Shown here piece after piece: positions 24,555-32,166 of a stretch of 53,478 bases of DNA. The stretch lies in the NCBI GenBank assembly GCA_947476065.1, contig CANJPG010000016.1, forward strand, positions 1-53,478, read 5' to 3'. Every line of letters starts with the position of its first letter. The stretch's first letter is position 1. A program made the position numbers and the translations under genes. Below the pieces are notes generated by a model. It saw only the letters and a program-made list of their open reading frames with translations. It was not told the origin of the DNA and did no database searches. The stretch comes from Fidelibacterota bacterium. GTDB taxonomy: Bacteria; Pseudomonadota; Alphaproteobacteria; Rhodospirillales; Rhodospirillaceae.

Positions 24555-24944
24555 TTATTTGGTGGGCACGGTTTCCGGCGCCACCTTGGTCAGCGACGTG
24601 ACGTGGCAAATGTGACGGTCAACGACGACGGCGCTGGTCGTGGCGTTGGTCGCGGGATCGGTTTCGGTGATGAAGTTGACCCCTTTGGTGGTGTCCAGCT
24701 TCATGCAGGCCTCGTCCATCTCGGCCCTGAACCATTGGTCGGACTTGTTCTTGATAAAGATCACGGTATCTCCGCCTACGCGCCACGAGCGCACGCCGCC
24801 CATGTTGGTGAAATTGAATTTCAACATCAGGGGCGTTTTGGCTGCCGGCTTTTGCGCGCCGTCCGCCGCTGACGCGGCCAGCGGCGTCGCCAGACCTAAA
24901 GCCACAATCCCCAAACTGACGCTGACGTTTACATAGGTCTTCAT
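24555..24944 (-). CDS. Small exported protein, DUF6491-like (paralogue 1)
   Basis: This 129-residue protein has a signal peptide (MKTYVNVSVSLGIVALGLAT then PLAASA-AD) and an AGGAGAG ribosome binding site. The mature part reads GGVRSWRVGGDTVIFIKNKS, DQWFRAEMDEACMKLDT and VVDRHICHVTSLTKV. It shares the W-R...QW-F-x-A...C...C-x2-(T/S)-L layout with the gene at 24152, 28 bases downstream, so the two form a tandem duplication in one operon. The two conserved cysteines could form a disulfide. Function unknown. Confidence 0.7.
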   Translation of the reverse strand: MKTYVNVSVSLGIVALGLATPLAASAADGAQKPAAKTPLMLKFNFTNMGGVRSWRVGGDTVIFIKNKSDQWFRAEMDEACMKLDTTKGVNFITETDPATNATTSAVVVDRHICHVTSLTKVAPETVPTK

Positions 24945-25052
24945 GGTGGTCTCTCCTCAGACAGCTAACAACGCCGGGGGCGCTTTGTTCGCGGAAGAGG
25001 GAAAATCTGTGGTTGTTTGCTGGTAAAAGTAAACATCCCAGTTTTGGCAAAA

Positions 25053-26384
25053 TTAGGGCGCCAGAAGTTCCTCACGCGGCACGACGGTCACGCGGTGCGG
25101 CAGGCGTTTTATGTCTTCCGTCAAGGCGGTACCGCCTACTTCATGTATGCCCGCGCCGATCGCCCGCCGCAAATGGCCGCGGGTTTGCAGTCCTGTTACA
25201 TAGGTTCCCCGCCGGCCGGCCCGCTGGCGGAAGATCATCATGTCCTGGAAAAGCTGTTCGTCGGCGGAATCGCCCAGCGGGCGGGCGTCGGCCCCCAGTA
25301 TAATGTGATCGAGGACGAGCACCTGCTCGTTGGGCGAAAGCAGATCGACCACGAAGGCGACTTCGCGCACGTAAGCGCGAAACAGCTCGCGGATGGCAAC
25401 CAGCATGTCGGCAGTGGCATGATCGGGAACTTGAACGATCTCCAGGCGCAGCCGCAAAAGACGGTCGCGCTGGCGAAGATTGGCGATGAGTCGCTGGATT
25501 TCGGGCAACGCTGTTCCGCGCAAGGCGCTGAAGGGCACCGGCACGGCCATTTTAGCCTGCAGCCCAGCGTCGCACATGCCGGTGAAGGCGGCGGCGGCGC
25601 TTTTTGTCAGATCAAGCGCCGTCGCGTCGTTCATCGGCGGGGCATGCTCGGCATAGACGTCTTGTCCGCTTTCGGTGGCAGCACGGAAAAGAAACAAGTC
25701 GATGCTTTCGGTTTCCGCACACCAGGCCTGGTGGAAGAACGGCTTCAATTCATCGGCCGACGACCGCACAACGCTGCCAGCTGGCGCAACCGTTGCACGG
25801 GGCGCGGCCCGACCGCTGCGGTTGGCGACGACGGTTGATATCTGCGCTTGCTTGATCTTGCTGATGGCGATTTTGACGGCTTCCATGTTGAGGCTGCCGT
25901 CGGCATTGAGCGCGCCGCTCAGGTCGAGCTTTGCAGCTGCCGGGAGCGGGACCTCATGGGCCGTGAATTGCGCGCCCATAAGCTTCTCGCCGATGCTGGC
26001 GGCGATGGCATCGGCGCGCTGCTGCGCCTTGTCGCTGGATAGTCCAGGAAACAGCAGCAGCCAGGTATCCTCGCCCTGAGGGATGTAGGTGTTGCCCTTG
26101 CCGATCATGCGGCCAATTGTGGACTCGGCGATGATTAGAATCTTATTCTGATATTTTTCCCAAAGCTCGCCGATGGCGGCCCGGAAGTCTGCTAGCGAGA
26201 TAACCTGGACCCGGCCGCTGGCGCGGGTTTCGGTTTCCTGGGCGAGGTTGCTGAGGGTCAGGGTAACGCCGTCGTCCCAATAGACCCGGGCTTGTAGTTC
26301 TGCGACGCGACCCCCGGCAAGCCGGCGCACCCAGCGCAGGCAACGCCATAGAAGGTGCTGAACGGTCTTGAACGGATGTGTCAT
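25053..26384 (-). CDS. Uncharacterised protein, probably a degenerate GGDEF-EAL derivative
   Basis: The 443-residue soluble protein has no signal peptide. Residues about 75-135 (ILIIAESTIGRMIGKGNTYI, then PQGEDTWLLLFPGLSSDKAQ, QRADAIAASIGEKL) resemble the core of a GGDEF domain in which the G-G-D-E-F loop is replaced by PQGEDTW. The C-terminal about 220 residues (FFHQAWCAETESIDLFLFRA, then VPVPFSALRGTALPEIQRLI, LVLDHIILGADARP) run like an EAL-type barrel without the E-A-L motif or its metal ligands. If right, it would be a c-di-GMP-fold protein without catalysis, perhaps a sensor or scaffold. It lies 30 bases downstream of the DUF1045 gene. The fold assignment is by eye and tentative. Confidence 0.45.
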   Translation of the reverse strand: MTHPFKTVQHLLWRCLRWVRRLAGGRVAELQARVYWDDGVTLTLSNLAQETETRASGRVQVISLADFRAAIGELWEKYQNKILIIAESTIGRMIGKGNTYIPQGEDTWLLLFPGLSSDKAQQRADAIAASIGEKLMGAQFTAHEVPLPAAAKLDLSGALNADGSLNMEAVKIAISKIKQAQISTVVANRSGRAAPRATVAPAGSVVRSSADELKPFFHQAWCAETESIDLFLFRAATESGQDVYAEHAPPMNDATALDLTKSAAAAFTGMCDAGLQAKMAVPVPFSALRGTALPEIQRLIANLRQRDRLLRLRLEIVQVPDHATADMLVAIRELFRAYVREVAFVVDLLSPNEQVLVLDHIILGADARPLGDSADEQLFQDMMIFRQRAGRRGTYVTGLQTRGHLRRAIGAGIHEVGGTALTEDIKRLPHRVTVVPREELLAP

Positions 26385-26414
26385 GGTGCCGCGGCAGTAT
26401 AAGGCGGCAGCAGG

Positions 26415-27116
26415 CTATTTGCTGCGCCCAAACGGAATACGTTCAATGGCGAGCATCGGTTCGTCGATGCCGGCCTGGCCGAAGACGGTGAGGTCGCGCA
26501 CGACGATCGGTTTGCCAAGGACCGACGCCGCCAGCGTTTCCAACGCGGTCATAACGTCCTCGCGTTCCGTGGGATCGTCGATGCGGTCCGTGACCGAGAT
26601 ATGGAAGCGGAACTCTTCCATCACGTAAGGGTAGCCCCAGTGCTCGAGCATCTGCTCCTGGTGGACCGTCAGCCGGTTTTGCTTGTAGTTCTCCAGCTGC
26701 TCTTCGGTGAGCGGGACACGGAAGGCTTCAAAGGCGCGCACGCAGGCGGCCGAAAGCTTTTCAAGAGCGGCGGACTGGGTGGTTGGCGTCAGGGCAATGA
26801 ACTTGCCGATGATGGCGAGTTCCAGCGGCGGGATCTCGATGGGCGACAGCGTGCGCGCAAATATACGCGCCGCGTCCAGCAGGCTGCCGAGCGTGGTGGC
26901 GGGATTGAGTTCGAAGGGCGGCTTCAGCGTTCCGTGAAAGCCGTAGCGGCGTGAGCCTTCGCTCAGCTCGGCGATACGCTGGGGGGTAAGGCGGGCGGCG
27001 GCCACGGGCTTGCTCATGGCCGAGGAATCAAACCAGCTGCGGCCAAAGGCATCGAGCGGGCTGCCGGGCTCGGGAGCATAGTAGATCGCGTAGCGCGGGC
27101 CTTTTCCCGTTGCCAT
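26415..27116 (-). CDS. DUF1045 / 2H phosphoesterase-like protein
   Basis: The 233-residue protein starts MATGKGPRYAIYYAPEPGSP behind an AGAGG site. Two H-x-T/S motifs stand where 2H phosphoesterases have them: YGFHGTLKPPF (about residue 60) and FRFHISVTDRI (about residue 172). The YAIYYAP start and HGTLKPPF are typical of DUF1045, a family often named 'putative phosphonate metabolism protein' because of its occurrence in phn clusters. No phn gene is present here, so the real substrate (cyclic phosphate or RNA end) is open. It is followed by the degenerate GGDEF/EAL-like gene. Confidence 0.8.
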   Translation of the reverse strand: MATGKGPRYAIYYAPEPGSPLDAFGRSWFDSSAMSKPVAAARLTPQRIAELSEGSRRYGFHGTLKPPFELNPATTLGSLLDAARIFARTLSPIEIPPLELAIIGKFIALTPTTQSAALEKLSAACVRAFEAFRVPLTEEQLENYKQNRLTVHQEQMLEHWGYPYVMEEFRFHISVTDRIDDPTEREDVMTALETLAASVLGKPIVVRDLTVFGQAGIDEPMLAIERIPFGRSK

Positions 27117-27430
27117 GCTTACCTCTGCTCCCCTAATTCACCAAACGGCACACGGTCCAAAATCAGTCGCTGTCGCGTGCCGGCGACCCCCATCTGAACC
27201 GCTAGAGCGGCTCCCGGAATACGTGTCACTCGCACAAAACAGAGCGGGGCGGCAAGGGGTTGAAGTTCTTGGCATTTACCGATGCGGCCCTGGGGTTCAT
27301 TAAGGCATGGTCGCCGACCAGCGGGATAGCGATGGCTTTGCCAGGGGAGGGTGAGAAAATGTTCCAGTTATTATTATATATCAACAAGATATGAAAATTT
27401 TTAATGTCCCCTATCGCCAAAGGGTCAAAA
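27117..27430. other. Intergenic region between DUF1045 gene and dusA 3' end
   Basis: No gene is seen in these 314 bases. A short AT-rich patch (27361-27400) with TTATTATTATATATCAACAA contrasts with the GC-rich surroundings and could hold a promoter for the minus-strand operon, but no good -35/-10 pair stands out. Confidence 0.4.
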
Positions 27431-28483
27431 TTACGCCGCGATAGCCTGCCGCGCTTCCAGGGTTTGCGCGAGGGCCACCAATTCGCGGAGGTCGCCGCCA
27501 TCCTGCCCAAGGCGGGCAACGGCTTGGCGCCAGAGCCGGGCATTGGCGCAGCCATGAAACAGCCCGACCATGTGGCGCAGGATGTGATGGGGGCGAAGTC
27601 CAAGCGCTACAGTCCGCTCGGCATAGGCGATGTAGGCCGTCACGACTTCGGTTCGCCGCGGCGCCGGCGACGTACTGCCGAAGAAGATGCGATCGACGTC
27701 GGCCAACATATAGGGCGTGTCGTAGGGCGCGCGGCCCAGCATGGCGCCGTCGAGCACGCTGCCGTGGGCATCGGTCAAGGCCGCCAGCGCGGCCTCAGCG
27801 GTCTTCAAGCCGCCGTTCAGGATGAAGCGCAACTGTGGGAAGCTGCGCTTTAGCTTGTGGACACGCGGATAGTTGAGCGGAGGAATCTCGCGATTCTCCT
27901 TGGGGCTGAGGCCCTTCAGCCAGGCTTTTCGCGCGTGAATGATGAAGGTATCGCATCCGGCCGCGGCCACGGTGCCGATGAAGGCATCCAGATGGGCGTC
28001 GCTGTCCAGATCGTCGATGCCGATGCGCGTCTTGACGGTCACGGGCATCGTGACCGCGTCCCGCATGGCTTTGACGCAGTCGGCCACCAGGGCGGGCTCG
28101 GCCATCAGGCAGGCTCCGAAGCGGCCCGAGGTCACCCGGTCGCTCGGGCAGCCGACGTTGAGATTGACCTCGTCGTAGCCGTAAGTCGCGGCCAGGTGTG
28201 CCGCCTGGGCCAGCTGGCCAGGGTCGCTGCCCCCCAGCTGAAGGGCGATCGGGTGCTCTGCCGGGTCGAAGGCCAGGAAGCGGCGCGGGTCGGCGCCCCG
28301 CACGATGGCGGCTGAGGTGACCATCTCGGTGTAGAGGCGCGTATGGCGGCTGAGGAGGCGCATCAGATAGCGGCAGTGCCGGTCCGTGCAATCCATCATC
28401 GGGGCCACGCTGAACAGATGCGTATCGCCCCGGGCAGAGGGGGGCTGGGGCAATCGGGTGCTTTCCGTAACGAAGCCGTTCAT
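27431..28483 (-). CDS. dusA: tRNA-dihydrouridine(20/20a) synthase DusA
   Basis: From the ATG at 28483 the protein has 350 residues; the frame also offers a GTG at 28564, but this extension has no family likeness and would run up to the LexA boxes. Family motifs are FSVAPMMDCTDRHCRYLMRL, LQLGGSDPGQLAQAA, and the catalytic cysteine in NVGCPSDRVTSGRFGACLM, with the FMN-binding VKTRIGIDD, FIIHARKAWLKGLSPKENR and ILNGGLKT. DusA reduces uridines 20 and 20a in the tRNA D-loop using FMN and NADPH. It diverges from the small SOS-linked gene. Confidence 0.96.
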   Translation of the reverse strand: MNGFVTESTRLPQPPSARGDTHLFSVAPMMDCTDRHCRYLMRLLSRHTRLYTEMVTSAAIVRGADPRRFLAFDPAEHPIALQLGGSDPGQLAQAAHLAATYGYDEVNLNVGCPSDRVTSGRFGACLMAEPALVADCVKAMRDAVTMPVTVKTRIGIDDLDSDAHLDAFIGTVAAAGCDTFIIHARKAWLKGLSPKENREIPPLNYPRVHKLKRSFPQLRFILNGGLKTAEAALAALTDAHGSVLDGAMLGRAPYDTPYMLADVDRIFFGSTSPAPRRTEVVTAYIAYAERTVALGLRPHHILRHMVGLFHGCANARLWRQAVARLGQDGGDLRELVALAQTLEARQAIAA

Positions 28484-28563
28484 GGGCCTTGGGTAGGCGC
28501 TCTGTGGCAAGGTTTCAAGGCCGGGTGCTATGATCCACGCTGGCCGCAGAAGCCCGCTTGACA

Positions 28564-28616
28564 CAATGTTCCATATTTGTTCTTATAACCCACATTAGAA
28601 CAAATAATGAACATTG
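28564..28616. promoter_or_regulatory. Two inverted LexA (SOS) boxes
   Basis: GTTC-N7-GTTC at 28568-28582 and GAAC-N7-GAAC at 28598-28612 are both exact matches to the alphaproteobacterial LexA motif, placed in opposite orientation. They are embedded in 20-bp arms (28564-28583 and 28597-28616) that are complementary at 18 of 20 positions around a 13-bp centre. The right box ends 22 bases before the start codon of the 32-residue membrane peptide; the left box lies 85 bases from the dusA start. Confidence 0.85.
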
Positions 28617-28634
28617 AAAAAAGGGGAACGTTCC

Positions 28635-28733
28635 ATGTCCGCCAAAAGCTTTCTCAAGGAAACCTCTGCTCTGCTTGGGTTATTTGTCATGCTGTACCTG
28701 TGGTCGCTGGTTGCTCTGGCCTTGCAGAGCTGA
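28635..28733 (+). CDS. SOS-box-controlled 32-residue single-pass membrane peptide
   Basis: The ATG follows GGGG at 28623-28626. The 32-residue product starts MSAKSFLKETSALLG, continues with LFVMLYLWSLVALALQ, and ends in Ser-stop (TGA 28731-28733). It has a short basic N-terminus and a single hydrophobic helix of about 20 residues, so it would sit in the inner membrane with its N-terminus in the cytoplasm. Two LexA boxes lie just upstream. Caulobacter SidA, a 29-residue single-pass peptide that blocks FtsW/FtsN after DNA damage, has the same size, topology and LexA control. I cannot confirm sequence homology, but the arrangement makes a SidA-like division inhibitor the leading idea. The ORF is too short for routine gene calling. 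Confidence 0.7.
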   Translation: MSAKSFLKETSALLGLFVMLYLWSLVALALQS

Positions 28734-28757
28734 TTCGCCAGACGCGCATCGCAACGG

Positions 28758-28772
28758 TTAATAACTTCTTAA
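28758..28772 (+). promoter_or_regulatory. CtrA box
   Basis: TTAATAACTTCTTAA is an exact TTAA-N7-TTAA match, 25 bases after the stop of the membrane-peptide gene and 141 bases upstream of the next start codon at 28913. A GATTC (GANTC) site overlaps the peptide's stop codon (28732-28736). Confidence 0.55.
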
Positions 28773-28912
28773 TATTTTGAAATATCAGGGATATTTGCGG
28801 TTTTCGCGTAACAAAAATGTCGTCCTGACGTTTGACTTGGAGGCCGTGCAAGCCATATAAGTATTGTAACGATCTATAAAATTCTTCTTCTGCGCATTAG
28901 GTACCCACGACC

Positions 28913-29323
28913 ATGAGCACTGCTCAGGTTGCCAATTCTGGGATCGTCGGACCGGCGTCGCGCGTCGCGCAGCCGCGCAGTTCTGTTGCGTCTTCCACGC
29001 AGTTTGTCGATCCGCTCTCGGGCGCCTATGCGCCCCCGGCGCGCGACCAAACCCAAGGCTTTGATGACGATCAGGAAGAGTTTTCCACACCCCGGCGCCG
29101 GCGCCGGCAAGCTGGTCCATTTCAGGATCAGGTCGTTAGCTTCGGCGGCGTGCTGGTCTCGCGGGAAGTCGGCGCAACAATCATGCAGGCCCAGGCAGCG
29201 CAGTCCCTGAGATCTCTTTCGCCGCTGGCGGTCGAGGCCGAGCGGGGCATCGCCATCTATGAGTTCAATCAGGCTCTCATGGGTTCGGCTGAAGTCTCGA
29301 CCGACGTCGGACTGCTGCGCTAA
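28913..29323 (+). CDS. Unknown 136-residue protein behind a CtrA box
   Basis: I do not recognise this family. The protein has a disordered Ser/Pro/Gln-rich first half, an Arg patch RRRRRQ around residue 60, and a better-ordered C-terminal part: DQVVSFGGVLVSREVGATIM, then SLSPLAVEAERGIAIYEFNQ and ALMGSAEV. There is no signal peptide or membrane helix. It is a monocistronic unit: a CtrA-type box lies upstream and a terminator hairpin follows the stop at 29354. The opposite strand is also open here (28874-29479), but that frame has no start signal and crosses the terminator, so it is judged a shadow. CtrA control would suggest a cell-cycle, motility or envelope role. Confidence 0.6.
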   Translation: MSTAQVANSGIVGPASRVAQPRSSVASSTQFVDPLSGAYAPPARDQTQGFDDDQEEFSTPRRRRRQAGPFQDQVVSFGGVLVSREVGATIMQAQAAQSLRSLSPLAVEAERGIAIYEFNQALMGSAEVSTDVGLLR

Positions 29324-29353
29324 TTTTTTACACATTGAGCTTAAAAGATAGAT

Positions 29354-29374
29354 CGCGCCGGTTCGGCGCGTTTT
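29354..29374 (+). terminator. Intrinsic terminator
   Basis: CGCGCC (29354-29359), loop GGTTC, GGCGCG (29365-29370), then TTTT. It lies 31 bases after the stop of the preceding gene. Confidence 0.7.
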
Positions 29375-29454
29375 AGCGCTGCGCGCGGGCATTGTCTCCC
29401 CGGGGAGATTTGCGGCACACTTCGCGCCAACGCCACCCGAGTGGAAGTTGCGAG

Positions 29455-30024
29455 ATGCGTCCGACAGCCGTTGAATCATGTTTCGAGGTGGCCTTCTGGT
29501 TCCTCGACCGTGCCGCCGATGACGGCGAATATCTGCAACCGCAGAAGCTTCATCGTTTGATGTTCCTGGCGCAGGCCTATTTCGGTGTGCTGCAGGGCGG
29601 GGCGAAACTCATGCCTGCGACCTTTATCGCCATCGATGAAGGCCCGATTGAACCGACGGTCTTTCGGATTTTTGCGCGCGGCAAACCGGCGGTCGACTTG
29701 AAGCCGATCGACGAGGTGCCCCGGCACATTCTCGACAGTATCTGGCGCCAGTTCGGTGCCCATTCGACCGATCACCTCAATAAACTCATCAGTCGCCACC
29801 CGCCATACGCCGACGCCATTGCTGCGGCGCCAGGCGCCGAAATCCCCTTCGAGGCGATGGTGGACTTCTACGGCACACAAGGACTGACGCGCCGCGCCGG
29901 TGCGCCCACCGTCGGGATCAATGAAGCGCCGGCCGCCGGCAAGGTGCTGCGGCCCAAAGTCATGCGCAATCATAGCGGCAAGCCGGTCACGGCCCATCGC
30001 TGGATGCCCAAGCGCGCCGAGTGA
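29455..30024 (+). CDS. Panacea (DUF4065, SocA-like) domain protein
   Basis: From the ATG at 29455 the protein has 189 residues. The diagnostic stretch is YLQPQKLHRLMFLAQAYFGV followed by MPATFIAIDEGPIEPTVFRI, equivalent to the K-L-x-K/R-L-x-Y/F-x-A-Q-A and A/D-x-G-P-x-x-P-x-V/Y pattern of Panacea domains. Such proteins are the antitoxin or ClpXP-adaptor half of many toxin-antitoxin pairs; Caulobacter SocA is one. Here no obvious toxin is adjacent: the next gene overlaps it by four bases (GTGA) and encodes a DUF192 lipoprotein. The tail ending HRWMPKRAE is basic. A free-standing Panacea protein may have a different client. Confidence 0.72.
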   Translation: MRPTAVESCFEVAFWFLDRAADDGEYLQPQKLHRLMFLAQAYFGVLQGGAKLMPATFIAIDEGPIEPTVFRIFARGKPAVDLKPIDEVPRHILDSIWRQFGAHSTDHLNKLISRHPPYADAIAAAPGAEIPFEAMVDFYGTQGLTRRAGAPTVGINEAPAAGKVLRPKVMRNHSGKPVTAHRWMPKRAE

Positions 30025-30566
30025 AAGCCAGGATGATGTCGTCTTTATCTTTGCGTCGCCTTCTGGCCGTAGTGTCTGTGGCGGCGATATTTTTGGTGGC
30101 GGCCTGCGACACGGGCTCATCCGCACAGGGGTTCCGTCCGCGCGAGCCGCTAGACCCGGCCAAGGCGCAGTCGCTGCCGGTCTCCACCCTCAGCATCCAA
30201 AGCGGAGCACAGACTTTTCCTTTTGTCGTGGAACTCGCAGACACGCCGGACGAACGCAACATCGGCCTCATGCACCGCAACTACCTGGCGCCGGATCACG
30301 GCATGCTGTTCGACTTCCAAGTCGAGCAGCAGGAGCGCTTCTGGATGCGCAACACCTTCATTCCGCTGGACATGCTGTTTATCCGTGCCGACGGTGAAAT
30401 CGCCTTCATCGCGCAAAATACCATTCCGCACGATGAACGGCCGGTGGGCCCGCAGCAGGCCGTCAAAGCCGTATTGGAATTGCCGGGAGGCACGGCGCAA
30501 CGTCTAAGCCTAAAGGCTGGCGATGTTGTGCATCACCAGATCTTCGGCAATCTCCCAAAACCCTAG
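30021..30566 (+). CDS. DUF192-family lipoprotein
   Basis: The GTG at 30021 overlaps the previous stop; ATGs at 30033 and 30036 are alternatives. The N-terminus is a lipoprotein signal (LLAVVSVAAIFLVAAC, Cys about residue 29). The mature part has the compact DUF192 beta-barrel with its hallmark sequences ELADTPDERNIGLMHRNYLA, GMLFDFQ, FWMRNTFIPLDMLFIRADG and VLELPGGTAQRLSLKAGD. The family is widespread and of unknown biochemical role. The gene ends with a four-base overlap with the convergent O-methyltransferase gene. Confidence 0.88.
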   Translation: MKARMMSSLSLRRLLAVVSVAAIFLVAACDTGSSAQGFRPREPLDPAKAQSLPVSTLSIQSGAQTFPFVVELADTPDERNIGLMHRNYLAPDHGMLFDFQVEQQERFWMRNTFIPLDMLFIRADGEIAFIAQNTIPHDERPVGPQQAVKAVLELPGGTAQRLSLKAGDVVHHQIFGNLPKP

Positions 30567-31225
30567 CGCTTGCGTGCGAGTGTCAGCCCGTCGCTGATCG
30601 GGACCAGACAGTGTGTGACACGCGCGTCGGCGGCGATCTTGCTGTTGAGAGCGCGCAAGGCCGTGGTGTCTGTAGTCTGGTCCGTGGGATCAGCAACCTT
30701 GCCGCTCCACAGCACATTATCAATCGCAACGAGCCCGCCCGTGCGCACCAGCTTCAAGGCATATTCGTAGTAGGCGTCGTACCCAGATTTGTCGGCGTCG
30801 ATAAAGGCAAAGTCGTAGCTTCCGGCTTCGCCGGCCGCCATCATCGCCGCCAAGCTTTGAGTCGCCGGAGCGAGGCGCAGATCGATGCGATCGGCCACGC
30901 CCGCGCTTGCCCAATGCCGGCGCGCGACGGCGGTGTATTCTTCGCTGACGTCGAGTGCGACGACGCGCCCGGCGGGTCCCATGGCTTTGGCCACACACAT
31001 GGCGCTATAGCCGGTGAAAGTGCCGACCTCAAAGGTCTTGCGGGCGCCGATCAGCTCGATCAGCAGAGCCATGAACTGGCCTTGTTCGGGCGAAATCTGC
31101 ATCCGCGCCATGGTGTGGCTGGCAGTTTCTTCACGTAGGCGCTTAAGGTCTGCGTCTTCGCGCAAACCGACGTTACGCACATACTCCAGCAAGCCTTCGC
31201 TGAGGCCAAGGGTTTCGCGTGACAT
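30563..31225 (-). CDS. O-methyltransferase (family 3, CCoAOMT-like)
   Basis: The 220-residue soluble protein has the full family pattern: ISPEQGQFMALLIELIGARK, motif I VGTFTGYSAMCVAKAMG, ALDVSEEYTAVARRHWA, and the metal-binding FAFIDADKSGYDAYYEYALK followed by AIDNVLWSGKVAD. Such enzymes methylate catechol-type hydroxyls or hydroxamates with SAM and a divalent metal. No biosynthetic genes are adjacent, so the acceptor is unknown. Confidence 0.93.
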   Translation of the reverse strand: MSRETLGLSEGLLEYVRNVGLREDADLKRLREETASHTMARMQISPEQGQFMALLIELIGARKTFEVGTFTGYSAMCVAKAMGPAGRVVALDVSEEYTAVARRHWASAGVADRIDLRLAPATQSLAAMMAAGEAGSYDFAFIDADKSGYDAYYEYALKLVRTGGLVAIDNVLWSGKVADPTDQTTDTTALRALNSKIAADARVTHCLVPISDGLTLARKR

Positions 31226-31303
31226 GCCGCACCGCCTTCCGATTCGTGTCGTTATACGAACCGTAGTCTAGATCAATCAGGCCAGCGATGGGTACCCGAC
31301 AGT

Positions 31304-32146
31304 TTATTTCGCGGGCGTGGCGGTGATCCTGGTGCTTTGGGCGCCGGCAAAGTCAATCGTCCCGGTAAGGCCACCGTCCGCGAGTTTGCCGATGAAGTGC
31401 AGCGTCACCGGCAGGCCGTTCCGCGCGACGCTGGCATCGAACCGAAACTCCTCGCCTTTCAGAACCGTATTCAGCAGCTGGGATTGCCCGGCCGGTCCCT
31501 GCAATGTACCGGTGATCGCCTGGTATTGCTGCGAAAGGTCGATGCGATAGCTGTCGGGGCCGATCTTCCACTCCCAGCCTCCGGCGATTTTTGCCGGCAC
31601 CATCCAGAAATACAAAGCTTCGCCGTCGATTACATTCTGGTTGTCGGGTCGCCAGTCGCCCATGGTGAAGGCGTGCGAAACCACGCGCGTGCCGGGCTTC
31701 ATCTTGTTCAGGATGATGGGACGGAGTTTGAGGTTGACGTCAGGCAGCAGGTACAAGGTCAGCACGCTGGCTTCGGTGAAATCAAATTGGAAGAGATCGG
31801 TCTGCAGGAAGGTCACGCGGTCGGTGACGGCAGCATTCTTGGCATTTTGATTTGCCTCTTTGATGCGCACCGGATCGATATCGACGCCGACGCCCTTTTT
31901 GACTTTGAAGTCGCGCGCGGCCGTGACGACGATGCGGCCGTCGCCCGAGCCAAGATCGTAGTGAATGTCATCGGGTCCCGCCTGGGCCATCTCCAGCATA
32001 CGGTTGACTACGTTTTGGGGCGTCGGCACGTAGGGAACATCGAGATTCACGCTGCCTTCGCCCGGCACTTTGTTTTGGGCGCCGGCGCCCGCGGCAAACA
32101 ACACAGCCGCAATACCAAGCAAACCGAGACTTTTATAAAAGGTCAT
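31304..32146 (-). CDS. Exported class I SAM-methyltransferase-fold protein
   Basis: The ATG at 32146 follows AGAGGAG; it gives 280 residues starting with a signal peptide (MTFYKSLGLLGIAAVLFAAG then AGA-QN). The mature protein contains YVPTPQNVVNRMLEMAQAGP and motif I DIHYDLGSGDGRIVVTAARD, then GVGVDIDPVRIKEANQNAK and FLQTDLFQFDF, all of which look intact, plus a C-terminal beta domain of about 100 residues. The presence of an apparently functional SAM site behind a signal peptide is odd. It is 20 bases downstream of the permease gene, so the two are probably co-transcribed. Confidence 0.82.
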   Translation of the reverse strand: MTFYKSLGLLGIAAVLFAAGAGAQNKVPGEGSVNLDVPYVPTPQNVVNRMLEMAQAGPDDIHYDLGSGDGRIVVTAARDFKVKKGVGVDIDPVRIKEANQNAKNAAVTDRVTFLQTDLFQFDFTEASVLTLYLLPDVNLKLRPIILNKMKPGTRVVSHAFTMGDWRPDNQNVIDGEALYFWMVPAKIAGGWEWKIGPDSYRIDLSQQYQAITGTLQGPAGQSQLLNTVLKGEEFRFDASVARNGLPVTLHFIGKLADGGLTGTIDFAGAQSTRITATPAK

Positions 32147-32166
32147 GGTCTTTCTCCTCTGATGGC

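Noticed and set aside
28484-28616. Genomic-island attachment site at dusA
   Set aside because: dusA 5' ends are known integration sites, but no integrase, direct repeat or foreign DNA adjoins it here.
28874-29479. 201-codon minus-strand frame over the CtrA-box gene
   Set aside because: It crosses a plus-strand terminator, has no ribosome binding site, and its product is Arg-rich and featureless; the plus-strand ORF has better signals.
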